This document shows, in pieces, positions 11,689 to 22,543 of a DNA stretch of 64,000 nt. Source of the DNA: Calycina herbarum (lineage: Eukaryota > Ascomycota > Leotiomycetes > Helotiales > Pezizellaceae); assembly GCA_001414485.1 (NCBI GenBank), contig LLEY01000011.1, forward strand, positions 496,001-560,000, read 5' to 3'. Positions within the stretch are counted from its first letter, which is position 1; each line of letters begins with the position of its first letter. The position numbers and the translations under genes are program-made. The notes below the pieces were generated by a model. The model was not told the origin of the DNA and searched no databases. It saw only the letters and a list, made by a program, of their open reading frames with translations.

Positions 11689-13890
11689 CGATGAGCAACA
11701 AAATACCAATCTAGTAATTTCCGGAGTCACAAGATCCTGATTTTCTAATGTCCATCATGTTATAGATATATTTCTTTGTACGAGCCCGACGCCACAAAGC
11801 ACGAGCTCAGAAAACAGCCCATGTTCCGGAATGCTCGAAGTGTAACAAAATATGAGAGACTAATCTAGCCCTTATGCCTTGCCCTGGATTGGGAGGAATC
11901 AATAAATTTTTGGAATTCGCGAGATGCAACAATATGTTGTATTTGGCAAGTGGTTGGTTGGTATATTGGGGTCTAGAGCTGGGCGAGGTTGAGGCGGGAA
12001 TGAGGTGGTGGGATTTCGTGAGGATAGACAAAAGAAACTTGAATGCACTTTCTGCTATTCAATCTCGGGGATTGATACATGATGATCACGTTCACTTACT
12101 CTTGAGTTGTTGGGTAAAGTAATACAAGCAACAAAGATTCTCCATTGGCGCCTTTGGAAGTATCTGTGTAGGTTGATTAGGTAAACGACAAAGGACTTGT
12201 ATCACACTATGCCTCTTTTACTTATCCCTCCATGCTTCCCAAATGTGCGAAGTGCAACAAATCTCCAGCTCAGTCATCACTATACCTTTTTTAGTCACCA
12301 CTCGAAACTTTACGAAAATCTGCGAAGTGCAACAGATCCAGCTTTTCTCCAATTTAGGAAATTTTACAAAGATAATGAAGAAACAAAGAAAATATCACTC
12401 GGTTTTTATTGCCTGACATCGAATCATATCTCGTGTTTTATAAACTCCGAATTGCAACAAAATCAAGGCATTCTCTCGAGCTAGGAAAGCTTGAGTTCAC
12501 TTCGACAAAGAAACTCATCGCCCTCATCACCGATTAAAGAAAGAAGTTTCACGTTTCACAAAGTTCGAAATGCAACAAAAATTCTCGGATTGGCCACTGT
12601 GGCAAGCTCATTGTTGGTTAGCTCAGCTTTGCCTTTGGTGGCAATAGACCCGAGTAAATAGCTACCGGTACGATGGTTCTTTATCAACACCAACAAGTCC
12701 GGGGATTTTAAGCGGTTGCGAAATACAACAAACTCTACAATAAGTTAGAGGCTTACATATTATCGGGAGCATTGTTCAAAGTGTTCCCGGAACGTCGCGT
12801 CGAGACTATTGTCCAGCCCAATGTGTCAGTAGAAATGACTAAGATTGCCACCTTCTTAATTGTTCTCTTGAACGTGACACAAAGTACGAAATGCAACAAA
12901 TAAAATAATGTACTGTCAAGAGTTTTGTTCATAATCAACATGCTTCCCCAGTATTACCTGAATCCGGGCGGTGGTTGACACACTCGCCTCCCAACTGCCC
13001 CAATCTACAAAGAAAATAGGGAAGGAAAATTGAGTAGAGGAGATGTTTCAAAAACTCGAAATGCAACAAAATAAATCTCTCAAGTTTGCTAAAGCCATGT
13101 AGCATGAGCCTCTTGCGACCATAAGCCAGCTTCCCCTCGCATCCGTCACCTCTCACAAACTCCTTTATCATTCATGGACGATGAATTAAGCAGAAAAGAC
13201 TAAATCATGTTTCAGAAAATTCGAAATGCAACAAGATTCATAGTCTGGTCCAAGTTTGCAAAACGATGCGGCGAGCGTCTCTCATCGAAGCCGCCGGCTC
13301 CTGGCACTTGCCACCAAGCATTTCACACAAACTGCTTTATCCATGAGCTAAATATAAATGTCTCAAGATGTTTCAGAAACTCGAAGTGCAACAAAATAAT
13401 CGCTCTGCAAGTTTGTAAAACTGAATTACTTTTAACGCTGAAGCTGGCTCCTCACACTCGCCACCAACCAACACCACATCACAAACAACTTTCATGAGAA
13501 AACTAAATAACAAAGACTTAAAAGAATGTTTCAGCTAAATTCGAAGTGCAACAAAAACATCGTCTCTCAAATTGGCAAAAGCCATGTGGCAACCTTTCTT
13601 ACTGAGCCCGGCTCCTTACACTCATCTCCAACACCTAACAAACAACCCTCCTCCCTTTTTGAAGATACCCAGAAAATGTTTCAGAAAACACGATTTGCAA
13701 CAAAAATTCACTTCCTACAAGTCTCGGTCATTGTTTGCTTCTTTAGTGACTGTTTGCGGTATCCCGCTCCCGCTCCCGCTCCGGCCTCGGCTCGTTGACT
13801 GTTTTCGGAAAGTATTCGTCCGGGGTAATTGAAGATCAGGTTTGGGGAAAAAAGGAGTTCGTTTCAATTTTTTCGCGATGTGCAACATTT
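11689..13890 (+). repeat. Degenerate tandem array, about 165-base unit with CGAARTGCAACAAA core
   Basis: A core close to CGAARTGCAACAAA recurs on the + strand at 11689, 11836, 11920, 12248, 12323, 12448, 12566, 12719, 12887, 13057, 13222, 13382, 13542, 13691 and 13876. From 12,566 on, the spacing is 149-185 bases, mostly 160-170. In 13,030-13,720 similarity extends beyond the core: units begin ATGTTTCAGAAA, then the core, then CTCTCAAGTTTGC, GGCTCCT and CACTCGCCACCAA. That marks a diverged tandem satellite rather than a scattered motif. The core is better conserved than the rest of the unit. Confidence 0.8.
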
Positions 13891-13982
13891 TGTGTCATGT
13901 TTTGATTGCGTGTGAAGTTCTGATGTTTTAGGGGTTTGTGGTGGGTTTGGAAGGTCGTGGGGAAAGGTGGGGGTTTCGGGTA

Positions 13983-14393
13983 ATAGCTGGTTCGTCCTTC
14001 TCCTGCGCTATCGCTGGGAGTCGGCGGAAGCAAGTATAGGTCAGAAGCAAGTGTAGGAATTGAGAATTTGTATGGGGTTTTATTACTAAAAAGTGACTAG
14101 AAGTTTAAGTGGTCTATGCCCTTACTAAAAACCACTAAAAAGTATACCTCCTTTGATATACAGTACAAAGAGGTGTATTAACTGTAAAAAAGGATAACTA
14201 TATATTAGATCTTCTTATAGAGTCTTATGTTTTAATATAAGAGAGTGGTAAAGAAATATTGTATTTTGTATCTGTTTTAACGTCTCTCTGATCTTAATTT
14301 AGCAGGGGAAAAGGACTATCTGTACTTGCTTCTGACCTGTACTTGCTTCTGCTAACTCCTAGCGATAGCGTAGGAGAAGGACGAACTAGCTAT
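13983..14393. mobile_element. MITE with ~75-base inverted repeats, TA target duplication
   Basis: The left end (from 13,981, TAATAGCTGGTTCGTCC) and the reverse complement of the right end (to 14,395, TAATAGCTAGTTCGTCC) match for about 75 bases, with mostly C/T differences. TA dinucleotides at 13,981-13,982 and 14,394-14,395 fit a Tc1/mariner/pogo target duplication. The 260-base AT-rich interior has no ORF. The termini resemble those of the pogo-type transposon at 56,825-59,273 (TAATAGCCGGTTC, later AGTCGG and AAGCAAGT), so it may be a deleted, non-autonomous relative. Confidence 0.82.
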
Positions 14394-14395
14394 TA

Positions 14396-17300
14396 TGTCT
14401 GGTGAGGTAGAAACTTCCTGCAAAGAAATAGGATATGAAATAATTTTCTGTACAGACGGAAAAAAGTACGGTGAATAGATCTGGATTGATAAACTGAGTT
14501 TAGAAAATAGATTTTGTCCGAGAAACAGCGATCAAGTGTAAAATCGTGATACTTGTTAGAGTTATGAGCTCTCCCCCCACCTCTCCCACAACTATCTAAA
14601 GACAAGGTAAATCATCAGGCGACTCTGCGACCGTTCAGGAGAATAAAATGAGAGATTTCTTGGTTCTTCTGAATCTTGGAGAACGATCTAACTATTCTGT
14701 AATTCTGATCTATTCCACCTGGAACAACATCCCATCCTAAACTGATTCAGACACTCGACTTTCATTCTACAATGTAGCAAATCCTGCTAAAAGGAATGAA
14801 TGAGTCAAACTATATTTGAGAACCCGAGATCTTGGAATGCAACACCCCTGCGGTTCATGCCAGCGATGCTCATAATTGCATCGCCCTACCTATAATTGGT
14901 GTTATAATCGCCGGTATATGGGGTAGTCTGTGGCATGGGACCGAACAACGACGACCAGAAAGAAGCTGATTACGAGATTGCAATCAATCGAGCACCCATC
15001 TGGCTGGTCAAAATAGCCCTCAAATCCATTGGAGTTTTGAATAACCTTGTCTCGCGGGCTATTCTGGACTTCCAGTAAGACCAGCCACCTTCTTTTTCCC
15101 GCCTAAAACAGGATAGCTCAGCTCAGACTTGGTCTGAGAAGAATCAACAATGACATCAAATGCCATGAAGTCTTCCAAATAAAAAGAAAATCATCCAAGG
15201 CATTTCGCAAACAGAAAATTAGTCAGACAAACCCCCATCTCCTTAATCGCCGCGTGACTTCACCATCTATTTCTCACCTCCTAGTTTCATCACCACGGAA
15301 TATCTACGAAAACAAAGTCTCCTAGAAACCACTAGTGGGAACCATCTTCTAAATCAATATTAGATAAACCTCTAATGCTAACAGAACCCTCATCGGATCG
15401 TGCACCTCCGGCTTCAAAGACCCCGTATTCGAGGTGAGTTGACGCAGAGGCACAGTATGATCACCAGCATCAATCACTTGATCAATTCTCACAACAGCGA
15501 ACGAAATAATTCCCAAGATGTCTTTCTCCAGCTTCGTTCCAAATCAGAAGAGTTACAGTTACAGAGAGGGAACTTGGCAAGTTATTTTTGCACTTGCATC
15601 AAACTGCAAATTTCAAAGTCCCAAGCCGCAAAGATAGGTATGTGCGCACCCACCCTATAGCACCCCTCAAGCAAGATCTCTATAGGCCCTCCCTCTCCAA
15701 GATTTGACCGCTCCAGGTAACTGGAACAAGTAAAGGCCGTCCGTGCAACAGACAAGGAACACACCGGGTTCAAAGCCAGCCGGAAATCTGCAAGGCAAGT
15801 TGGGGTTGCAGACACCTACTCAGTATGTAAACCAATGACACCTAAAACGTACATCCCTCTCTTTACATAACCTGCCACATAAACACAGACGCCCCAAAGC
15901 ACTTCAATCTGCAATGGAACCCCACCAGCAATCCACCAAAAGTTTTTCCGCACGTGCGTTACCCCTGTAAAATTTCACCTACTTGTAACTGGTGCAAATA
16001 CGCCGTACTCGAAAGACTAAAACGGGTTCGAGAAACCACAATAGCAAAACACGGGAAAATATGTACAACGATATTTATAGACACAGACACGCTACAAACC
16101 CGGGTGCCAGTTTCGCGCAAACCCGGAAATATCAGACTCTACAAAACCAAAACAAAACAAAACTTGTATTGCTCACGGAGATCGCGCGGTCGCCAAACAA
16201 TACCCTTCATACTTTTCCGCGTAAAGAGAGTTCGAAATTTACGGATCGTTCCGTACCCTGGAGAATAGAGGAGCAAGCTTACCCATGTTTCGAAATCCTT
16301 CAACAACGCCCCTCCACACGCGGATATATCAACGTCCAGCAATCAGAAGGCCGCAGTTTTGATTACCACATGGGAAACCTCTAGTGGCTTTTCAGCCTCA
16401 CTCTTTTGGTGTTTTGTTGTCTGCATCTCCACGCGCCAACACATAATTAACACCCCACAAAATGAACTGAATCGAAAGCCTTCACGAACCGTAAATGACG
16501 TACCAATCTCCTGAAATGTAGACACCCCCTCAGTCAACAAGAACAACTATGAAAAATGACAAGCAAGAAATCCTAATCGGCTCCTGCTTCTGTAGATGAA
16601 AAATCAATCAATAAGATCGTGAACTCTTGTGTCGGGTCTCAGGTGGCTATGGGGCGGATAAATCTGCAGCCCTAATAAGCTCAATCGTGGATGAGGAATT
16701 TCTGGTTATTTAACAAACACCACTGTACTTTTCGGCGAAGTGGTAGTGTTTCTTCACTTGGAAAAATTCAAAAAAGACAGCAAATTGGCTCTCCATGAGG
16801 GGAGCCACCGGGTGAAAGATGGGGGTCCTGGGGAAGGCAAGCACTAGGTTTTCGGCGTGAGCTGAAACATATCTTCATGTACTGGCCGCCGCGCTCTCTG
16901 GCCCTTTCCCCTTGAACCGTACATAAAACTGAATGTGCCACCCAATCCATACCGGCCATCAACACATTTCTCCAAAAGTAGAAGGTTGAATCAAGCATGC
17001 AAGCATCTTTAAACCCACAACTGATGTGAGTTATTCGGCTCATTGCGAAATAGGCCCTCGTGGCCCGGGGCCAAGGCGACCCAGTGATGGGGAGAGAGGG
17101 AAAATAGATTCTCGGTTCCAGAGTTGAGCAGTGCGATGAGCAACAAAGATGGATGAGTGACATGGGGATGGGGACGGATCGCAGGTTGGTGGGTTGTTGA
17201 AGGAATGTTGTCCTGGCGCACGAGTACGTGGCGGGGAAGGGGGCGTTCTGAATGGATAGAGATAGATGATGAGCGGCCTGGATTCGGACGATGGGACAAC

Positions 17301-17696
17301 AGACGGATGGAAGTTTTGATGATCCCTGGACGGACTTGGTTCAAAAAGCGGACGAATGCAGGAAATGAAGTGGAATGGCACTGCTTCAAGTGTTGGTTTG
17401 AGACGCTTAGACGCTCTACCCACAGCTTTGTGGCAGCTCTTTGTGGAGTTTCCAACTAGTTTTGCACCTGCTTAGGTCGAGGGCCAGTGGACTTGCTAAT
17501 TTCTGCTATGTTAATGTTCCATATCAATGAAGGTCGACAGATGATTAGGGAAAAGATAAGGGGTATGGGCTCCATACAGCGACACATGAGCAAGTTAAAC
17601 TGCATTGCAGGCTGTATGCGCATGTTGTTTGAATTCCGTAAAGCATCAACCATTCGATTCGTCTGCCTCCTGCCTCTCCGACATGCACAAGACCTA
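14396..17696. other. 3.3 kb without a supportable gene
   Basis: Both strands carry only short ORFs (up to 148 codons) that overlap each other in several frames, show no domain and have no plausible splice partners. An isolated core of the 165-base repeat occurs at 17,134 (CGATGAGCAACAAA), and a weaker one near 14,838. This could be UTR, non-coding RNA or decayed DNA; the sequence alone does not say. Confidence 0.5.
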
Positions 17697-19577
17697 CTAT
17701 CCCTTGAGTATTGCATCGTCCACTTCCCAATCGTCCCAACTGGCTGCGTCGTACCCATTGGGTCTGCTGGCTCTTGAAAACCCCACTCGCAAACCCTCGA
17801 TGCTGACTGGACTTCTACACCACTTGATCTCTTCCCCGAAACCTTCACTGAAGCCTTTTTGCATCAACGCATCTTCAAACAACTCCGGGTGAACTCTTTG
17901 CATGCTGAGAAGCGCTCTTTTCCCCACTTCATCAACGCTATCCGCATGTCGAAGATCGAAAAACGCTTCGTCATGTTCCTGTCGAAGGATTTGCTGTGTT
18001 TCTTTGCTATAGAGGCCCAGTTCTAGCAAAAAGATGTCGTATTGGCACAGAGAAGTTGTCCCCACCCAACTCCCGCCTTCTGTCGCTCTTCGAAAAATCC
18101 CCAACAGTGCCGCTATCGCACCAAGAGAGCCAGTCCCATAGTCACTCATGGGGAATGGTGGCACTACAGGTTCATTCAAGCCCATGAATTCTCCTTGTGC
18201 CCACGCCACTCCAGTGACGCAGTCTGCTATTTGCTGCCATCCTGGCCTCCCACTCCAAGGTCCTTGGTGACCAAAGCAGTCTTCAGCAACATAGATGATG
18301 CCTTTACCTCTCCCCTTAACTAACTCTACGATCTGTTTAGGACCATAGCCGAGTCGCTCCAGAGAACCAGGACGATAGCCATCGAGAACCACATCGGCGG
18401 TCTGCAGAAGTTTTTCAAAAGCTTCTCGCCCCGAGGGGGACTTCAGGTCCAGATCGCAAGTATGCTTCCCCGTGTTGCCATCAACTTGAAAGAAGGGGAC
18501 ATCAGAGAGGTTCGGGGAAGTTATCTTGATGACTTCCGCGCCGTACTCCGCTAAAGTGCGACCCATCGCTGGCCCAGCAATTACCCTGCAAAGCTCGAGA
18601 ACACGAATACCCGACAACACTTGCCGATTCGAGTCAGAGTCAGACGGTGACAAACTTGAAGGAAATGGGACTGGGGGCGAAGGATCCTCTATCTTGGACA
18701 ACTGGAAAGGCGGCAGTGAAAGAAGCGTTGAGCCCTGGTTTATCAGATTGGATAAACTTGGGATGAATCGCTGGAGGAAGTACTCACATGCTCCGTCTGC
18801 TTGAAGTCTTCCCACTTCAACGCCGTCACTCCTGCTTGTCCCAACTTTGCATTCATATCTTCTAGCTCGGCGGCCGTAAAGGCCTTGACATGGCTCTCAA
18901 TCGTTGCAATACATTCGTGGTAGTCCGTCAGATCCGGACGGTGGGACTCCAATCCAATCATATTCAAAGTCTTCCCGGCCTCGAGCGAACCATGGATATG
19001 GAAATATTCGCCGGGAATCTTGGTCGCATAAAGGTTGGCCGAGAGTCTCCTGTAGAGATTGGATTGCGCGGCCAGCAGATCGGTATCCTTCAGTTTTGCC
19101 TTTACCTCTGGATTTTGCTTGCCCATACCTGCGATGGTGGCTATATACGTGGAAAAGAGGAAAGTCCTATTAACCAGAATTAGCAGGAGTATTTTCCTTG
19201 AGTAGTGTTTGTTACGCGGAGCGCTCTATGTCAACTGCAATGGCGCGCTCTTTGCGCCCCTCGTCGCCATAACGTGTTTTTCCTAGTGCGGCAACCACAC
19301 AAGCTTCCAGACTCTTGAGTGCGACGATGGCTTCGGTCTCCTTGAAGGGGCAAGGGAAGTATATCTTCGATCCATTGGAGGTCGAGGTCAATTGCACGTT
19401 TTGGACTTGGTGGAGGATTTCGGGGGGTAGTTGGCCTTGGAGGGTCTCGAGCAGACGTGAGGTTGCTGTCTGGGCCCCGACTCGTACATCATAGCTATTC
19501 TTCCTATTCCCATTGCCATCGGCACTCTCGCCACTGCCACTCATCTCCACCGAATCGACGCGGATGGTCGCGGCCAT
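17697..19577 (-). CDS. CaiB/BaiF (family III) CoA-transferase
   Basis: A class III acyl-CoA transferase or racemase moves CoA between carboxylic acids; the substrate here is unknown. Three exons are proposed: 19,577-19,216, 19,166-18,788 and 18,734-17,697, with introns of 49 and 53 bases (donors GTAACA and GTGAGT; branch-like GCTAAT and CTGATAA). This gives 592 residues. The C-terminal half begins at about residue 287 with LSGIRVLELCRVIAGPAMG, the family's N-terminal signature. Asp445 in SDYGTGSLGA fits the catalytic Asp. The N-terminal half (FLFSTYIATIAGMG..YHIHGSLEAGKTL type sequence) matches the long fungal two-part form. I chose the ATG at 19,577; an open frame continues upstream to 19,856 with a hydrophobic stretch, but family members start near my choice. 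No pathway neighbours are visible. Confidence 0.85.
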
Positions 19578-22543
19578 AATTTCTTGTGAGCGCTGCAAAT
19601 GCAAATACAAATCCCCAACGAGAAGGAGAAATACTAATGCGAGAGCAGGAAGAAACGGTCGTGGCGGATACGACTTTATCAATCCAAAAGCTTGTTGGGA
19701 CCACCATTCCTCTCGAGGGGCGCCCTTTAGCTTCAAAGTGCGTAGATCCGGATCTACGGATCCTACAACCCCGCCCAAGATATCGCGGCCTGTCTTCTCA
19801 TCAGATCCCACCTTACGCAAAAGACCATACAGTCGTCCATTCCTCCACCTTTCCATGTACCTCGAACTCGAGTCAGCAGTCCTACGACATCAAAAATGGG
19901 ATGGGATGGGATGGGCTGGATTGGAGACAGAGATGACTATCATCCGAGGAGCAGTATCCGAGCGAAGCAAAATGCAGCTTGTGGATGACCGAGGCCGCAT
20001 TCGGGTCAACATATCTCTTTAGTTTAACCTACGCGTCCTCCTGCGAGACACCTGCGAAGAACCTGCAAGCACCCCACTTGCATGAGGCAGAAGGCAGAGC
20101 GGCCAGTGGCAGAAGGCAAGAGACATATCGCGAAGCAAGCTGGAGGGGATGAGGGGTAGGTCGTGGTGGACTTGGGCAGGAGACACCCGCTGCTCATACA
20201 GCTTCAAAATCGAGCTGCCCAGTGTCATTCTTACGACATTGGAGGCTCTACTTATACCTATGGATCTTCAAGGGTATTCGGGGAGCAGAGCCATCCAGGG
20301 GCGCATTGAAGAGACGAAGCAAGATCAATTTGGTATCCAACGACCACATGCCAGAAAACCATGGTACACCAAAAATGACATCTTGGTGATGCCAGGGATG
20401 ATGATGCAGGTGCGGTACTTATCCGCTGGGTTGTTTTCAGTCACCCATGCTCATAACACATCTTGTTATAACCTCAACCACGAATAAGCCTCGCCTAACC
20501 GCACCCTTACGAAACTAGCCTACCATGGTACAGTAACCTAAGAGGGGTTTCCTGAAAAACGTTTCGAGAATGCACCAGGGGTTGCAGGAATTCGTGACTG
20601 TAGTCCAAGGCGCCTGCCATGCTACAAATTCTCCCAACTCTTTTTGGAGGATAAAGGTAGCGTACACCAAATTGTTCGAGCCCTATAAGACAGTCGGACT
20701 CATTCTCCGAGTCTGGATCTAACAATTAAGAGAATAGCGTGGAGATATTCGGCTCTTGACCAATTACAAATTCCTGCACCCTCTGGTGGATGCATTGCTT
20801 GCGATGATAAGTGGATTTTTCAATTCTGTTGAGCCAAAGTATTGTTTGTATGGTTGGCTTGGAATTTCTTTTTTGCTGTAAAGGCTTTGAATGATGCGCA
20901 GTTTTCAAGGCAGTCGACGCCGAATCTCTTCTTGTTGGTACGCTGTTGTGGTACTTTCTCGAAACGGAAAAATAACCCCTCCAGTATGTCAGTGCATGCT
21001 TTTGTTCTACAATTTACGGAGAATCACCCAGCCTTGTTGACACGAGATCTGTTTGTGTACTATGCAACGTCATACAATCGTCAATGTGAGCGTTGAATCT
21101 CGTTGATCGACTCTGTAGTTGGTAAGTTATCTCGATCTGTACCTTCTTTTCCGTCCATTTAAGGTTCTAGAATGTAGGTCTAGAACTTGATCTCAAGCGG
21201 AATGTTATAATTCCGGATCTTGTACTCTCTATATAACTTGGAAAAGAGACCGATGAGCTGGCGGAGAATCTTTCGGAATGCTTCCGGACGATATTCTCGG
21301 CCCGAACATTGTACACTTTTTGATTACTTTATATCTTTTAATTCTCATTCACAACGATCCATTTATGGCCACTTCTTTCTGGTTGTGGGTAATGCAATTT
21401 TAGGTCATGCGAGCGCTTTGATCTCAGCTCTTCCTTTAACATTTAGTACTAACCAGCACGCAAAAGGCTGTGGAGTAGCTAGATTTTTGAGCTGCTCGAG
21501 TTGCCCAAATATTTGCTCATTGGCAAAACTTGAATGAAATTGGACAGTAGGAATTACGTACCTCATTTTACAGGTGGTCGTGTACTAGAAACTTGCGTAT
21601 CAACAGTCGAAATTTTCCCCATAGTATTGGCGAAATCACTATAAATCACTTTCTAGAAGCATGGGATATTTTGCGGTAATTGTTTAAAAAAGAAAAAAAA
21701 GAGTTGAGCCCACCTACCCCACCCATCTTCTTTCCGCGATTGGCATCTAAACTCAAAATCTTCCTTAAGGCTTTACTTCACCATAACTGTTATGATATGC
21801 GAGTATAAACGTAGAGATTATTCATAACCAATCACGTTTCATGAAGCTGAGATTGAGATCTTGGTCTCCAACAAAAGAGGAAAATTTACCAAACTTGCTG
21901 GACTGTGCCGCCTGAATCAACCCATAGTTCGTATCTGCTGGGGTTTTCGATTTCGGCATCACAACCGACCTCGCGGGACCGAACACCACATTCCGGGTAG
22001 ACGGGATCTCGAAATCAGGCCCTGTTTTTGTAGGGGCAGTCGTCAACATATTTCACGCAGGCCCGCCATTATATTAACAATGTACTCGATTAACCACTGT
22101 TCTTCCAGTGTTGTCTTGGTCTTCCTGCATCATTGCTGGCCCCGAGGCGGTGTAACTGATTCGGCTTCGATTGTGAAAGGGCAAACCCTCTCGGGGAACG
22201 TCTTCCCCATCGTCCAGGAGGCAGGCCGACTAGGTCTTGGTGCCACCACATTCGCCTTGCTTTTTCTAGCGCCCATTCGTCACGATGAGCTGAAATGAAC
22301 CAACATATGTTTGCCGTAGCGGTCAGCAGAATTTGAGACCCTAGTTTTGTCAATGGGCAACTTCTCGAGCCAGGTTGGCTACCAGCCTCTTCTTCAATAT
22401 ACATTTTCTTCGCATAGAGTAGGTTGAACACTGTCCAACTGCATTGTGTCGGTTTGCCAACACATATTTTGTACAGTGACTTGCCAACCGATCTCGCCCG
22501 TTGTTATCAAATTCTACTTCCAGTCCAATAAGCTCCATACAGT
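19578..22543. other. 3 kb intergenic region, no recognisable gene
   Basis: It probably holds the promoters of the flanking divergent genes. A minus-strand stretch at 22,049-21,822 (75 codons, starting at an internal start-like codon) reads somewhat like protein but has no recognised domain or splice partner. Other ORFs are short and mutually overlapping. A poly-purine tract lies near 21,690. Nothing else stands out. Confidence 0.5.

Noticed and set aside
11689..13890. Regularly spaced short repeats could suggest a CRISPR-like array.
   Set aside because: Spacing of about 165 bases, repeats degenerate and similarity that extends into the spacers show a diverged tandem satellite in a eukaryotic genome.
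16768..17459. Several ORFs of 100-148 codons on both strands.
   Set aside because: They overlap in five frames, have no domain, and no splice signals join them to anything; chance ORFs in GC-balanced DNA.
19577..19856. N-terminal extension of the CoA-transferase with a hydrophobic segment.
   Set aside because: The frame happens to be open, but the family starts close to the ATG at 19,577, and the extension shows no family similarity.
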